64,000 bases of DNA from Blattamonas nauphoetae. Taxonomy: Eukaryota > Preaxostyla > Oxymonadida. The notes beneath the pieces were generated by a model. The model worked only from the letters and a program-made list of their open reading frames with translations. It searched no databases and was not told the DNA's origin. Positions 1 through 12,400 of the stretch are shown piece after piece (the first letter of the stretch is position 1; each line of letters starts with the position of its first letter). Location of the stretch: assembly GCA_033064195.1 (NCBI GenBank), contig JARBJD010000311.1, positions 21,764 through 85,763 of the forward strand. Direction: 5' to 3'. A program made the translations under genes and the position numbers.

Positions 1-1436
1 TCGCGTGGAAGGGACTCCGTTGTCACCAAAAGGAACACGAACAAGGCGAGAGCCGTCCGAATGGAGAAGATGCACAAACATCACACATTGCAGAGCATGA
101 GCGGTATCAATCCTGAGTCCCATACACTCAGCATCGTCCACAACCTGCGGTTCGAACTCCACGCGTGTCATCCGTGTTGTTTTGGAGATTTGGGGGATCC
201 AGTGTGAGGTTGTGGTGTAGTACCAATCTGAGATCACATTCGGTGACCCTGATGTTGACTCTGACCCCTGGGAAGTTGGCTTTGCCGATCTTCTGATTTG
301 TCCAGACATCGATTGCCACGTCCCGAGACCCTTGGAACGCTCCCGTGTACCAACACCCGCGGAAGGCTGTGTTTTTGCAGCAGAGGCTCCAGAGCTCGTT
401 CATGCTGATGGCGCCTCCATTCTGACCCGTCACACATCGCTCAAACACACAATTTGTGATATTCACGCCACAGCGATTAAAGAAACAGCCTCCACCGCGT
501 CCGGTTGCGTGGCTGGATCGGAAGATGGACGAGGTGATGGTGCACCCGTGCTTCATGGACACTGCGAGACTGCCTCCAGCTGCATTCGCTCCGCAGCTGG
601 CATTGCATTCCAAGAACGACGAGTCAGTCATTACGAAGTCAGAGATCCAGTCTGTGTCTGCAAAATGCCGAACTGCCCCTCCGCCCCACTTGTTTGTGCT
701 GATGCAGCGGTAGAAGTGACAGCCATTGATCGAGAACAGCGACTTGCAGTTGAAGATGTAAATTGCAGCACCGTTGGACGTGCTATTCATGTGGGAGAAC
801 GTGCAGCGGGTGAACATGATCGGGAAAGTGTTGGGATTCTCAATTCGGTCGCCCTGTGTGAATGCTTGGTCGGTTGGGGCGTCATCAGAAGTGGTCTCGG
901 TTGAACAGTGTGAGAAGGAGGAATTTACGCAAATGAAATGGCCGGGGGAGTTGGGATTCAGCATTGCGGTGCCATCTTGGTGGTTTGTGCAATGGGAGAC
1001 GACACAGCCGATGATTTGTTGGCCATTTGTATTTCGGCTGGTCGTGTGGCCGGATGGATTTCCGGGGCTGCTCATATTCACCAAATGACTTGAAATCAGC
1101 AGTGTGTCAAAGATGCAGGAAGATGGTTGAGGGAGTCGTGTGTCCAAGTCCGGCGAGAAGTCGAACGAGAACAGCGGTCCGGTTCCCAACACCAGCGACA
1201 TGTCTCGCAACAAAAGTGATGTTCCACGAACAAACAGTGCGGGTGAATCACGGAAAGCTGGACGTATGGCCAATCCAACAAATGGTTGGAGAACTGATGT
1301 CAACGAAACATGAGAGCAGTGCGAGAGACCAATCGATGATCCTTCGCCAGTCATGTCCCCACAGACAACAATTGGTGAACAGTCTATATTTGATATGATC
1401 GTGCTATCTGATATATCAAGTTCAGAGGACGAGACA
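1..1436 (-). CDS. Beta-helix (pectin-lyase-fold-like) protein, partial, one frameshift
   Basis: Reading leftwards from about 1436, the protein has the short Ser/Thr/Cys-rich repeats of a right-handed beta-helix, such as CTFSHMNSTSNGAAIYIFNC and GGAVRHFADTDW, each a rung with a small-residue turn (GGA, GGS, GGG). Such proteins are usually secreted or surface-exposed. The frame holding ATG 1354 stops at 128. Dropping one C from the C4 run at 265-268 opens a frame that continues to the left edge (SPNVISDWYY... then EFEPQVVDDAEC), so one indel separates the two parts. Upstream, an in-frame TGA near 1444 and scattered coding-like text to about 1815 suggest either a missed exon or decay of the N-terminus. 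No signal peptide is visible in what remains. The beta-helix assignment is firm in character, but the substrate and role are unknown. The gene may be a pseudogene. Confidence 0.6.
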
Positions 1437-2099
1437 GATCAGATCGAACATTTCAATTCTGACGAGCCCAGTGTCAACAATTGTAACGATAATGAACTGT
1501 TAACCAAGCTAAGTATCCATGAGAATCCTCCATTTCTGATGATTCTGTGTCTTCTAGGGGAGTGTTCCAGCCATCAATTTAATGATGTCTCCGCGTCAAT
1601 CTCTTCGTTGAATTGGTTCCAATAAACCAATATAATGCTGATGTGATGTTCACGTGATTCCCACCGAAGTGTCCGTTTGCGAATATTAACGTCTTTATTC
1701 CAGTTTGTTGGGTGTTGAGGTGATTTCCTTTTCCAGTTTTCAGAAATACGCCAAAATCGTGAATTTCTGGTGAGAATTCAACAAATGGCCTCGCAAAGAG
1801 AGGAAGAAGACACAATACGATCAGTGATAAATGGAGTTTTCATCTAGGTAATGTCAATGAATGATATCAATCTGTGGGTTTATCGAAGCAATGCTTCCAA
1901 CTCAAGCACAATCATCCTTCATAAACACAGGTGGTACTGGCCACACCCCTGATGGACTGGTTTGGATCTTCATAATAACCCTTCAATCGTCCCACGGACT
2001 TTCTTCTTGATCTCCATTCTCTTTCATTTTTGTCTCCTTTCAATGACTTTCACTTTCTTCTCAATGGTCATGATTCATCTTTCCATTATTGTCTTTCAG
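1437..2099. other. Spacer between beta-helix gene and SPRY-like copy 1
   Basis: On the minus strand, 1579-1815 holds 70-odd codons that read like a beta-helix N-terminus (ANGHFGGNHVNITSALYWF) but are closed by stops, so this may be a decayed 5' exon of the left-edge gene. From about 1945 to 2099 the sequence matches the 5' flank of the other coiled-coil / SPRY-like copies: the landmark GATGGACTGGTTTGGAT, then a pyrimidine-rich run ending TCTTTCAG. I see no other gene. Confidence 0.4.
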
Positions 2100-4153
2100 G
2101 TGGAGGAATTCAGGAGATGTGAAAGTGAGTTCAAGAATGGCGATGAAACTGTCCAACACAAAATCGCACTTTCTGTGTTCACAACGATTTCATCAGGTGT
2201 GTCTGATTTTCGATTGTCATTTTTGGATTTGTTTTTGGACTTTTTCTGTCCATCTATATCCAAATTATTCCCTTCTTTGTGATATCTCAGAACCAACTCA
2301 AATGAAAGAACGAAGCTCGATTGGGATTCGGAGTGGATTGTTGGAGAGATTTTCGGAACGACTTTCTTCGGAATGTCCATCCGCTCTTTCTGTGTGCCTC
2401 TCTTCTTCTCTCCATATGATAATATTTCTGATTCTCTTTTGGATTCTCTTTTGATTGATTCTGTGATGGATTGTGTGTGCTCAGGGAGTTCTGTCGAGTG
2501 TGATTTTCGTGATGGTGACATCGGTGTCGGAAGGACGACCTCGACTTCGGAGTGACTTGATTCCTTCTCTGCTTGCGCTCTCCTCCGTTTGTTCCTCTCT
2601 TTCTTCACTTTTCATCTCTTTCTCCTGTTCTTTGTTGTTCGCATTGTTGTTGTTTGATTGATCAGCATGATGACAGTTCGTTGTTGACACCAGCCACTCA
2701 CTCGCTTGGGTTTGATCTATTCTCTCTCCTTCATCATCCTTTCCTCTTCTCTCTCTTCATTCTCTCTTCAACTGTGTTAATCTTTTTCTTTTATTTTATT
2801 GTGATTTGTGTTTGGAGTCTTCTGTGTGGAGGAAGTCTATCGAGTGTGGAAGTGGAGGGAGTGTTGAGTTCGGGAATTGTTGAGAGACTTTGCACTCGAA
2901 TTGAAAGTGGAAGTGAAGATGAAAGTGAAAGTGAAAGTGGGTCCGTGGATGTTGTGGCGACACTTGTTGTTTTGGACCAATTGTGCAGTGGCCTTCGCTC
3001 TTACATTGACAACGAACAACATACGAAATCAACAGCCAAGAAGAATGAAGAATGGAAGGAAGATTCGTTCTCGCTGACTCGTCGTTGTGGGTTCGCACTT
3101 GCTCGAATTGAGAAGGCAGTTCTGATGCTGGAGAATCGAGTTGGAGGACAGATGGATTGCGACACGAAGACACGAACGATGCAAGAAAAGATTGGAGGAA
3201 TGATTGTTCGTCATTTCCGATCGTCGATCCAGTCATGTGAGAAAGAGATTGGAGCGATTGGGATTGACTTGGCAGCTGTTCGAAGAGAGATGGATGCAGA
3301 AAGAGAGAAGGAGAAAAGAGAGATGGAGAAGCGTGAGAAGGAAAGAGAGATGGCAGCAAGGAAAGCAGAAGAGGAGAGACAGAGAGAGTTCTCGAGAAAG
3401 ATGAGAGAGATGGAATCAGAAAGGGAGAAGGAGAAAAGAGAGATGGAGGAGATGAAGAGGATGAACGAAAAATGGATTGAAGATGGACGCCGGAAGGAGG
3501 AAGAGAGTAAGAGAGAAGAGGAAAGGAAGAGAGATGCAGAAAGGAAGAGAGAAGAGGAAAGGAAGAGAAAGGAAGAAGAAGAACGACGAAGGAATGTGAA
3601 GAAAGGAGCAGCAGCAATCGAAGTGTTCCAACAAGACAGGTTCACTCTCGCTGGAAATATGTTCACCAAAACAGGAAGTGGCAATTTCCATCTTCTCTCA
3701 CATTCATTCGGAGCTGTTGTCGTCCGAATCACTTTCATCATTCGAGCCATCAAATCTGAGTTTGATTTTGGAGTGATCTCGACAGATCTGACCGAGCAAG
3801 CAAAGACTGCACAGAAATGGTTCATGGATATGAAAGGAGGAGCTGGATGGAATTTTCATTCTAACTATCGTTATTCGAGACAGAACGGCAGTTATTCCCA
3901 CAAAGGATCAGCATGCAAGGCAGGAGGAGTTGGACAGCGAGTGGTGATGGAGGCAGATGGACGAGTAGGAAAGCGAACATTGAAGCTGTCGCAAGATGGA
4001 GAGACACAGCCAGTCTTCTTCTCCAACATTCCTGTTCCCTTCCGATTTGTTGTTCTTCCATGGGATGAAGAGAATTCAGTTGAGATTGTGTCAACTGAAG
4101 TGCTTCGAGAGCCATCGATTGTTGGAGGGGGTTTGGGAGTGAAGATGAACTAA
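2100..4153 (+). CDS. Coiled-coil / SPRY-like family protein, copy 1 (five exons)
   Basis: The exon model is 2100-2196, 2291-2391, 2485-2586, 2666-2709 and 2818-4153. It is in frame throughout (1680 nt) and every junction matches the same junction in copies 2-4. Donors are GTGTGT, GTGTGC, GTTTGT and GTTTGA, and acceptors are mostly pyrimidine-rich and end in AG. The order is an N-terminal charged segment (EEFRRCESEFKNGDETVQ), a conserved Arg-rich exon (SVSEGRPRLRSDLIPSLLA), a linker, a long E/R/K/M coiled coil, then about 170 residues ending in a module that resembles SPRY/B30.2 (GQRVVMEADGR, LKLSQDGETQPVFFSNIP). The SPRY reading is by pattern only; it would imply a protein-binding role. The first exon opens with GTG where copies 2-4 have ATG, so the start is uncertain: either an upstream exon exists or the start has been lost. 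Stop is TAA. Confidence 0.75.
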
Positions 4154-5441
4154 TCCGAGCTCTTCTCTCTTCACACTCGCTTTCACTTCACTCTTCTTCA
4201 TTCTCTTCCCCTTTTTTCGAATCACCAGACAATCAGTGAAGCCTTGTCTCTCAACCGAAAACGCGTTTTTCGAAGCAGCCTCATCATTCATTTCCTCCTC
4301 GCTTCCCATCGCTCGCTCTCCCTCATTCTGTTCCACCAATCTGTCACCTTATTCTGTTCAGACAGACGGAACCGACCTCTAACTCTCATCACTCGGACGA
4401 TGATTCTGTCGCACTCTCTGTATCGCTCATTTTCGGGATTTGTTGGGCTGATCGAGTGCGAACGGAGTGGTTTCGGACTCTGCTTTGGGACGAGAAACGG
4501 GATAAAACTGGATGTCGAATTGACGATCGCTGGACTGAGGGCTAAACGAACACAATCCATATCAGACACTTGAAATGAAGAACAGAAAGGAAAGAGAGTC
4601 ATTAAAACAGAATTCAACACAACTCCCCATCTCCCCACTTTCTTAATGAGTCGGGGGAGGAGATTGTACATTTTGTATCTTGTATTCTCGAATCGTGTGC
4701 GACTGACAGTGGATCGATGATATCTTCGTTTCTGAGCAACAATAAGAAAGAAAAGTGATGTGATGAAGAAAGAATGATGCATGATACCAAAGTCTTCACA
4801 GATAATAGTGACAAATAAGCAGATTCGCTCGTTCGAAACAAACAAAGTTGAGTCGATGTGATTTGCCTTCGATCTGAACCTTCCCAACAGCTGGAATAGC
4901 TGCAGTTGGTGATTATCAAGTCCGTATCTTCCGTCTCTGATAGTTAGGCTTGCATAAACGCTATCAGACGAGACAGCTTTGAGGAAGACGAGGGAGAGGT
5001 TGGATCTGCGTGTATTCTAAAGAACAATGAGAAGGCGGCAGAGAAAGAGAGAAATAAGCGTCTCAAATGCATGAAGAAGGTAGAGAAGAATATAGTGAGA
5101 CTATTGAGCTCCAAATATTCATCAAGATGGTGAACAAGATGTTCATTGCACAAACAATAGAAATGAGGCTACCAAACGGTTTCAGGAAGATTCTCTGGAC
5201 ATGTAGTTTTGCCAAGTTTCGACTTTTAGGGAAATAGCTCACAATTAAAAGTTAGATAGAGATCTGACCCTTTGAAGTTTTTTGAACTGACACTGACCGA
5301 CACTTTTGGCCGGTCAGACAAGCCTAGTTGATCCACTACATCGTCTCGCATCGTATCGGTTGAACACCAACCTTGAAGGCATATCGCCAATCAGAGACTG
5401 ATGATCTCAACACAAAAAAGGAGATGGCCTAGATCATTAAA
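4154..5441. other. Intergenic region, no convincing gene
   Basis: The first 60 bases are the shared 3' flank of the SPRY-like family. Two overlapping open stretches (4244-4573 on plus, 4288-4887 on minus, about 110 and 200 codons) have no recognisable motif, oppose each other, and the longer one lacks an ATG at its 5' end. A 69-codon minus-strand stretch at 4944-5153 is similar. I see no RNA gene or repeat. Confidence 0.4.
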
Positions 5442-6377
5442 ATGTCACAAAAGACTTGTTTACCAACACTCTTCCCATTTGAAGTCGCTCTTCGTCCTGT
5501 TCCGTTCAAACAACCTTTGATGGCCTTGCTCTCCTCCTGCTCGGAAGCCCTTAGGACAGAAATTAGCTTTCACACAGCCTCAATCAGTCTTTATGAGCTC
5601 TACCCAGCACTCGTCAATGTGATGTATCATAATCCCGCATTCCGTGCGGTTTGTCTGCCGAAATGCATTGAGATCCTGGATAGCTTGAGAGTAAAACTTG
5701 ATGACAAAAGAATTCACACTTCCACTGTCTTGACCCAACTGTATCCGTCGCCATACGGAAATCTGGATCCTCTCCTGGACTCTTTGACACTTCTCATGCA
5801 ACTCAGCACACCATCGCAGATGCATACCATTCTTCGGTTCTTCATCAGCCTTGGTGGGGTTGAATTGAAAACGCCTTATCAATGGACATCCCACAAGTGG
5901 TTTATCCCATTCTTCCTGAGAATCGTCGACTTTGGTCTCCATCATGCGTGTGAAAACGACCAGGCCAGGATTGTGGATGAAATCAAGTTTTGTCTGTCTC
6001 TGGACTACGACACGCCAACGAAAGAACCAATCAAAGCCAACCTCGCACATTCAATCGTGTCGTACAGCGAAGACCATCGGGATCTCTTCCTCTCGCTCCG
6101 ACGAACGATTTCCCAACCTGACATGTCCTCATTGAAACGGAGCATGTTCCGACTGACCGAACAATTTCAAAATGCATGCGAGGTGCTCCGCATCTCATCG
6201 ACACTCTTTTCGGTTGAGGCTGACTCTCTCTTCCTGACTCTCGGCATGCTTGATTCTAATGATGATTTCAGACAGGAAATTCACAGTTATTTGTTTCGGA
6301 AAAGCCGGCAGAACAAAATAACCAAACGTGCTCTGCGATCGTCAGGATGGGAGGATGTGTTGGAACTGGATTTCTAA
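5442..6377 (+). CDS. Uncharacterised alpha-helical protein, 311 aa
   Basis: This is a single uninterrupted frame from ATG 5442 to TAA. I do not recognise the family. The protein is rich in Leu, Ser and Phe with amphipathic stretches spaced like paired helices (for example LLDSLTLLMQLSTPSQMHTI and FFLRIVDFGLHHACENDQAR), which suggests an alpha-solenoid or armadillo-like fold. It has no signal peptide and no transmembrane segment, so a cytoplasmic location is likely. No introns are needed, unlike most neighbours. It is not clearly related to the other helical-repeat genes at 34.4, 51.5 and 53.2 kb, although the general composition is similar. The function is unknown. Confidence is in the gene being real, from its length and even codon use, not in any role. 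Confidence 0.75.
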   Translation: MSQKTCLPTLFPFEVALRPVPFKQPLMALLSSCSEALRTEISFHTASISLYELYPALVNVMYHNPAFRAVCLPKCIEILDSLRVKLDDKRIHTSTVLTQLYPSPYGNLDPLLDSLTLLMQLSTPSQMHTILRFFISLGGVELKTPYQWTSHKWFIPFFLRIVDFGLHHACENDQARIVDEIKFCLSLDYDTPTKEPIKANLAHSIVSYSEDHRDLFLSLRRTISQPDMSSLKRSMFRLTEQFQNACEVLRISSTLFSVEADSLFLTLGMLDSNDDFRQEIHSYLFRKSRQNKITKRALRSSGWEDVLELDF

Positions 6378-7311
6378 TCCAAACCTTACGCTTTCTCTCT
6401 CCAGCGCCTCGAGTAACGCAGAAAGTTCTATTCAAACGTCTGTTCACTTGGGATGAATATCTAAGCATTGGGGAGAGATTGAAAGTCGACACTGATCTCT
6501 CAAATGTCGATTGGGTTTTAAGCCTGTTTGTTCTGTTATATTTCACAAATCGCTGATGTTAAACTCTTCCAAAAGAAAAAAAACTGTGAGATTCGAGATT
6601 GAGAATGGATAACTCGAGTCAAATCAAGGAAGCACTGTGATTGCTCCATTTTGCAGGAAGGATTGAACGGATCCCTCAAACGCGGTTCCATGGCAGAATC
6701 CGACAGAATAGATCACTCCTGGTGTCCATGTTCCGGATATCCTTCATTCGACCAAGTGTCTCCAATGGTACCCCACTCCTTCGAATTTGATCAGTTGTGA
6801 CACTTAAGAAATCGTTATGGGCCTTCATTTTGTACATGGGCAAAAATTTGACAATTTAGACAGCAGTTTCTTTTTCACAAAAACCGGAGAAATTTTTCAT
6901 TCATGAAATCGAGTGAAGTGAGTGAAGAAATGTTTACAAGGCTTTTTCAATCCAAGAATTGGCTCAGATTCTCTTGGGAGCTGCTGTTTTCTGGCATTGG
7001 TTTTTGTCTCTTTCTTTGAGAGGTTCTACATTGTGTAGAAGTGAGATATGTCTCATGAATCATTTTAGTCAGGATTTATCTAGCTATGGTCAATTTTGGA
7101 GGCCAAATGGACGACACCATGGAAGATAGAGGATAGATTTCTTTTTTCACAACCCATTCCCAACACCTCCATCCTCAAGATCATATCTATAGAAAAGTGG
7201 TTCAATGAGTCGAAAAATGTGATGAAAGACAATTGAGACAGATTAAACCTCCGATTTAAGCATCTTAGATTGATCAAACCAAAGTGTCTAATTTGTCAAA
7301 TTTTTGCCCAC
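6378..7311. other. Intergenic region, nothing identified
   Basis: This AT-rich spacer of about 930 bp contains only short open stretches without homology to anything I recognise. No tRNA-like cloverleaf, repeat or transposon end is visible. The promoter of the GTPase gene presumably lies near its right end. Confidence 0.5.
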
Positions 7312-8852
7312 ATGTCTATCTCATCATCTCGACCACAAAAAATCAAGCTCACAGCCTTTGGACCAACTGGTGATGGAAAATCACAGTTCCTCTCGATGCT
7401 ATACGGGCAGGAAGTCTTCGCAATTGGACACACTGGTGAATCGCGCACCATCCGCTCAAGCCGTGTGGACTGCGTGATAAACAACCAACATCTGCGGTTA
7501 ATTGACCAACCAGGGATTTCCACCCTCGGTCAAATGGAACAAGGACACCTCGACACCATGCACCTCTCACTCAAGAGAGAGGGCTCGATAAACGCGATTT
7601 GTTTGTGCATCCGGGCCAGCAGAAACCGGGTTGATTTCGCCATACAGACAACCCTTCGCTATCTCCGCAATATGTTCGCAAAACCTGATATTTACCAGCA
7701 TTTATGTCTGATCATCACCCACACTGATACTGAGGTTACATGGCTCAGGGAATTTGGAACTTTTCTTGAAACTTGTTGATACTCAGTTTGTTATTGGATT
7801 GATTAATGTGCTCTTTCCACCATCACATTCTATTACGGGACTGAGTCATGTCATCCACAAACTACAGCTCAATATCGTTGTCAGCACGCTCTGCAAAATT
7901 CCATCTCATTGAAACGATCCTTTTTGTCGGGTTGACAGTCGAACGCAGATTCCAACGCGAGATCAACATCTGATGGCCAGTCCTTCTCACGGAAGATTCT
8001 CTACATTTCGATGACTATTATGGTCGAGTTGTGACATGACACGAATCGAAGCTGGAAGAAAGGTTCGTAATTTTTCTTGTCTTCTTGCAGGAAAGTTCCA
8101 AATTCCCTGAATTGTGTAACCTCAGTAAACAACTAAAGAAAACACAGTTTCTGAACAGGATGCTCCCGATCATGAATAAAGAAATCGACGAACTTTTCGA
8201 AAATCAAAGAAGTGATCATGGCGATCTCCCAATCTTTGTCTTTGATACATCGATCAACCCAAACAGCACCACGAAAGCGGAAAAGGAACGATTTCTGGCT
8301 CATGTTGCGACGTTGAGTGCAATTTCCACATCCGACATCAATCGTTTCGATGCAAGATACAAACTGGTGACAGAGGAGATCATCGAAGAAACAAGGCCAG
8401 GCACACCTCGTCGCCACATGATCACCATTGTTCGCAATGGCATTCAAGAGGATCCCGAAAGCGAAGAAATGATGCCCGTGACCATCCATCAAAAGAAGAA
8501 GCAGCTCAAACAAGAATGTTGGGAGGAAGATAAAAACGGTGATCCAGTCACTTCGTTTCGGATGTTGGGGCCAGTTGACGAGCCTTGGGAGACCGTCGAC
8601 GACAACCACATTCGAGTCTTCAAAAAGGAATTCTCGACGAAAACCAATTTCCTTGGAGGGATTCTCCAGAGGCAGAAGAGTTTCGACAGGAATGGCAAAT
8701 GCATTGAGACGTCAGACTGGACACAGATCAAAAACAACACAGAAAGTGTTGGAGGGGTCATCGGGAACATCTTGACAGGGATTGGTGTCGCAGTCGCTGC
8801 CGTGTTACATTTTCGTGATGGAGGACGCGCAAGTTCAGCTAGTTTGGAGTGA
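7312..8852 (+). CDS. AIG1/GIMAP-like GTPase with C-terminal membrane anchor
   Basis: There are two exons, 7312-7734 and 8091-8852, joined by a 356-nt intron with donor GTTACA and acceptor TTCTTGCAG, giving 394 residues. Residues 17-24 are the P-loop GPTGDGKS, residues 65-68 the G3 motif DQPG, and residues 136-139 THTD. TxxD in the G4 position is typical of AIG1/IAN GTPases rather than Ras (NKxD). The second exon is mainly helical and charged, and ends in a Gly-rich hydrophobic segment at about 361-382 (VGGVIGNILTGIGVAVAAVL) followed by a short basic tail, which suggests tail-anchoring to an intracellular membrane. The start is the ATG of MSISSSRPQ; the frame is also open for 14 codons upstream, without an ATG. 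The donor is atypical for this window, so the exact junction is less certain than the frame. Family roles in membrane or vesicle regulation are known elsewhere; here the role is inferred. Confidence 0.8.
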
Positions 8853-9454
8853 CACACCAACGTAAAACGCGTTCTTATTTGTTTTATCGTGCCAATATTT
8901 TCATAAATTGAATATGTGAAGAAGAGGAAGAATGCATTTAAAGGAGAATTTTCTTATATTTCGAAAAACGCAACCAATCGTTGAAAACAATGAACCAAGG
9001 ATGAGAACACCAATGATGACTCATCCACCTCCTTCTTTATTATAGTCCAGTATTCTCCTCAAATCACCACGAATAAACTGCATACAAAACAGGATGAACA
9101 AAGAAATGACAAGAATTCTTATTGTTAGTTTTGGCGAATATGGACGAGACTCCGCTGTTGGAGGAAGCTGACACGAGAAGAGGAGAAGTGTGGAGCTGAA
9201 CGGAAAATGAAAGAAAGGGAAAGGAAGAACAGCGTGGCGAGTCGCATCTTCAAAGTCCACCGAGAGGGCGATGGATGAAGGGTGATGGATGTTCCTGTTG
9301 GGTGTTTGTGTTGTCTGCATCGGATGTGGTGAACGAGACAGAGGAGAGAGGAACAGAGTCCATCACTCTGGCGAAGAGAGAGGAGAAGGATGGTGTTGGT
9401 GGGTGGACAATTTGTGAGAAGCGAGATCAACACAACGCGCGCAGCGTCCAACCA
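8853..9454. other. Intergenic region with a possible short minus-strand exon
   Basis: On the minus strand, 9021-9140 encodes a hydrophobic stretch (TIRILVISLFILFCMQFI) followed by RGDLRRILDYNKEGGG and a stop. It sits just downstream of the kelch receptor stop, preceded by possible acceptor sites, and could be an alternative last exon of that gene or chance. The part at 8853-9020 shows nothing. Confidence 0.3.
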
Positions 9455-12400
9455 TCACGAATCCACAGGCAACTGCTCGGTCAGCGGCTCGTTCAGCATG
9501 TCCACGTCTGCGAACACCGAAAACAGTCTTCGCCTCGATCCCCTGCAACACACATACTTCATCCCCACCAACTCCACTCCCTTCAGCACCACTGCGAATG
9601 TCCCCAGAAACCCTCCAACGGCCGACAAACAGTTCGAGACGAAGGAAGGGAGTTTCTGGCGCATCACTCGATCCGTCAGAACCACATTCACATCTTTCGT
9701 CAAGTTGATCCGCGCTTTGATCCCGAACTGCATGAACAGCTTGTCTGGAAGCGATTTCGATCCTTCTTTCGGGTGAGCCGCCGCGACAAAGTATCCAGGT
9801 TGTTGTCGCTCGTTCTTGTCGGTGTACAGAGACGGCATGATTGTGAACTCAAAGTCTGTCGATCCTGCGCCTTTGAACACGCGCCCTTTCGAGTCCAGCT
9901 GCAGCAGAGTCATCGACGAGAGAGAATCGTTCCTGTCCTTCTCCCCAAAATCAATTCCCGTGTCCAGCTTCACCTGTGCCATCATTCCATAGCAGAGCGC
10001 GCTGTCGGACGTGATTGTGTATTCGATGGATGGGAAAGAGCCGTCGTCGCCGAACTGGACGATCGTGTTCGGAGAAGTGCTGCGGATTCGGCAGTTGATG
10101 CTGTTGTCGCGGAACTTGTTCTTTGATTCGGTTGGCAGACACGTTGTGTTGAGTGGGAACGACTTGTCGCCATCTAAGAGAAGAGGAATGTGGATGAAGA
10201 AGATGAAGAAAACGAGAGAGAAGGAATGGTGAAACGTGAAGCCAAAAGATGTCAACTGGAAGTTGGATGCATACGTTTCACAATCAGATTCGTCGACTCC
10301 ACCTTCACATCCTGACAGTCTCCCTCCTTCCCAATCTCGTTGTCCGCCGTGCACTTTCCGTTGAAGTCCATCAGATCCAGCGAGAACTCCGCCAACTCAG
10401 TCTCAATCGCACTCGAATCCAGCGCTGTTGTCATCGCTCCAGTGATCAGTGTCCTCGTCTCCGTCAGGTTGTTCCGGAAGAACTCAAACCCAAGTGTCGT
10501 GACGGCCCCAACAGCAAAACACACATACACAACAGACAAGACGCCCCCGAGCACGGTCTTCCGCAGCATTTTGGGGGACGAGTGAGTGATTGCATCGATC
10601 TCGTCGGTGTGGTCGGACACGAAGAAACAATCACATTTCCACAACTGATGTCTCGTGCACGGACAACACAGGAAGACGAGTGCAATCACAGCTCCCACAG
10701 CAACCCCTCCCGCGTACGGCACGACCGTCCAAATCGTCGACAGATGGTCGAATGTTTGGAAGCGAGGCGGCTGCTGGAACGCCGATTGAGGCAGTTGAGG
10801 GCGAGTGTTGGTGTTGGAAGTGGACCCAATCGGACAATACTCACAATCCGAGCATCGCACACACTCGCCCTTCCCTTCCTCGTCGTTGTACTGCCCGTTC
10901 GGACACGAGATGCAGTGGTACCCCTTTCTTCCTCCCTTCCACGGATTGAACGAGCCAGGAAGGCACTTTGTGCATCCGGTGTTCCCCCACTTCTCGTTGA
11001 ACTGGCCGACAGGGCAGAGCTCACATCCAACCACTGACAAAGCGCTGGTTGAGGTGAAAGTGCCAGGCGAGCACGAGAACTCGTTTTTCGTCAGCTCGAA
11101 GCGGAACATCTGGTTGTGGAATTGACTGTTCGACGGAAGCTTCTTTCCGACGATGTTTCCTCCAAAAATGAGCAATTCGCGGCCAGTCAGGACAGCCGAG
11201 CCGCCTGAGATGAACTGGAACTTGAAGTCGATCTCGTCGTTCTTGTTCTCGTCGTGCAAATATCGAATGTTCGAGAAATCACTCACTTTCCAATAATTCA
11301 GCCTGCTCTTCGCGTTGTCCACGTCGAGACCACCAAATGACACAAATCCATCGTCGACAGCAACAGTGTACGCTCTGTAGTAAATCGGAAGATTGTCGTA
11401 TTTGGACAGATCCAATTTCGGATGATCGGAATATTGGACGATGGGCGATTCGTCGTTATCTTTCGGGATGAGGAATTTGTCGATGGTCAGAATTGAAGTG
11501 AGAGATTGGGTCACTCCTCCACCAATAACGAGGTAATCGTTGTCTTTCCCTTCTTCAACGAAAATAAAAGCATCTTCCCGGCCTGCAGGAATATATTGGG
11601 CATTGTCCTGCGTGTTCTTTTTCGACACCAGACGCGACGAGGCACGGGAGAGATATCGAGATGGTTTTGCGAATAACGATGTGATATTGGCCCCAAAATG
11701 ACCATTAGAAGCACTCAGAGCAGAAGTGTATTGGAGTTCCATTTTTGTCCACGTTCTGGTCACCAACGAGAATGACCACAGTTCGTTCGTCACTTTCGTG
11801 TCGTCCAATCGTCCCCCGAACACAAAAAGCTGTTTGTGGACACAGACCATTGCCGAGCCATATCTTCCGTGTGGTTTGGTCCCTCCGAGAACACTGATCT
11901 GTTCCCATTTGTTCTCGTTGATCGAATACTGCCACAGATCGTTCTGTCCAGACACCTCGCCGGTCAGAGCGTTGGTCCCCTTCCCTCCAAAAATGATTAG
12001 TCGGCCGGAGTGTTCTGCGATCGAGTATTGTTCTCTGGCGGGTGGCGACGGTGATGTTGGGTTTGTATGAACTTCCCAGCTGTGTGTCTGCACGTCAAAC
12101 GAATACAGATCGTTCAGAAGTTGTCCGTTCGTCCCTTCACGACCACCAAAAACCCACATTCGTCCCAGCGCCATCACAGATTTGTGACCAGAACGAGGCG
12201 AGGGAATGCTGGGGATTGGAGTTGAAATAAGCCTAAAATGAAGAGAAGAGATGATATTGGTCATCAAGAGTCAATAAAAACGATCTACAAACTTGAATTT
12301 GCCTTCAGCAGCTGTAGGAGTGATAATGATTGTGTCTCCATCAACCAACGTATCTGTCAGGCCTCCAAACAGGAAATACGAATCTGCTTTGCTGGTGGTA

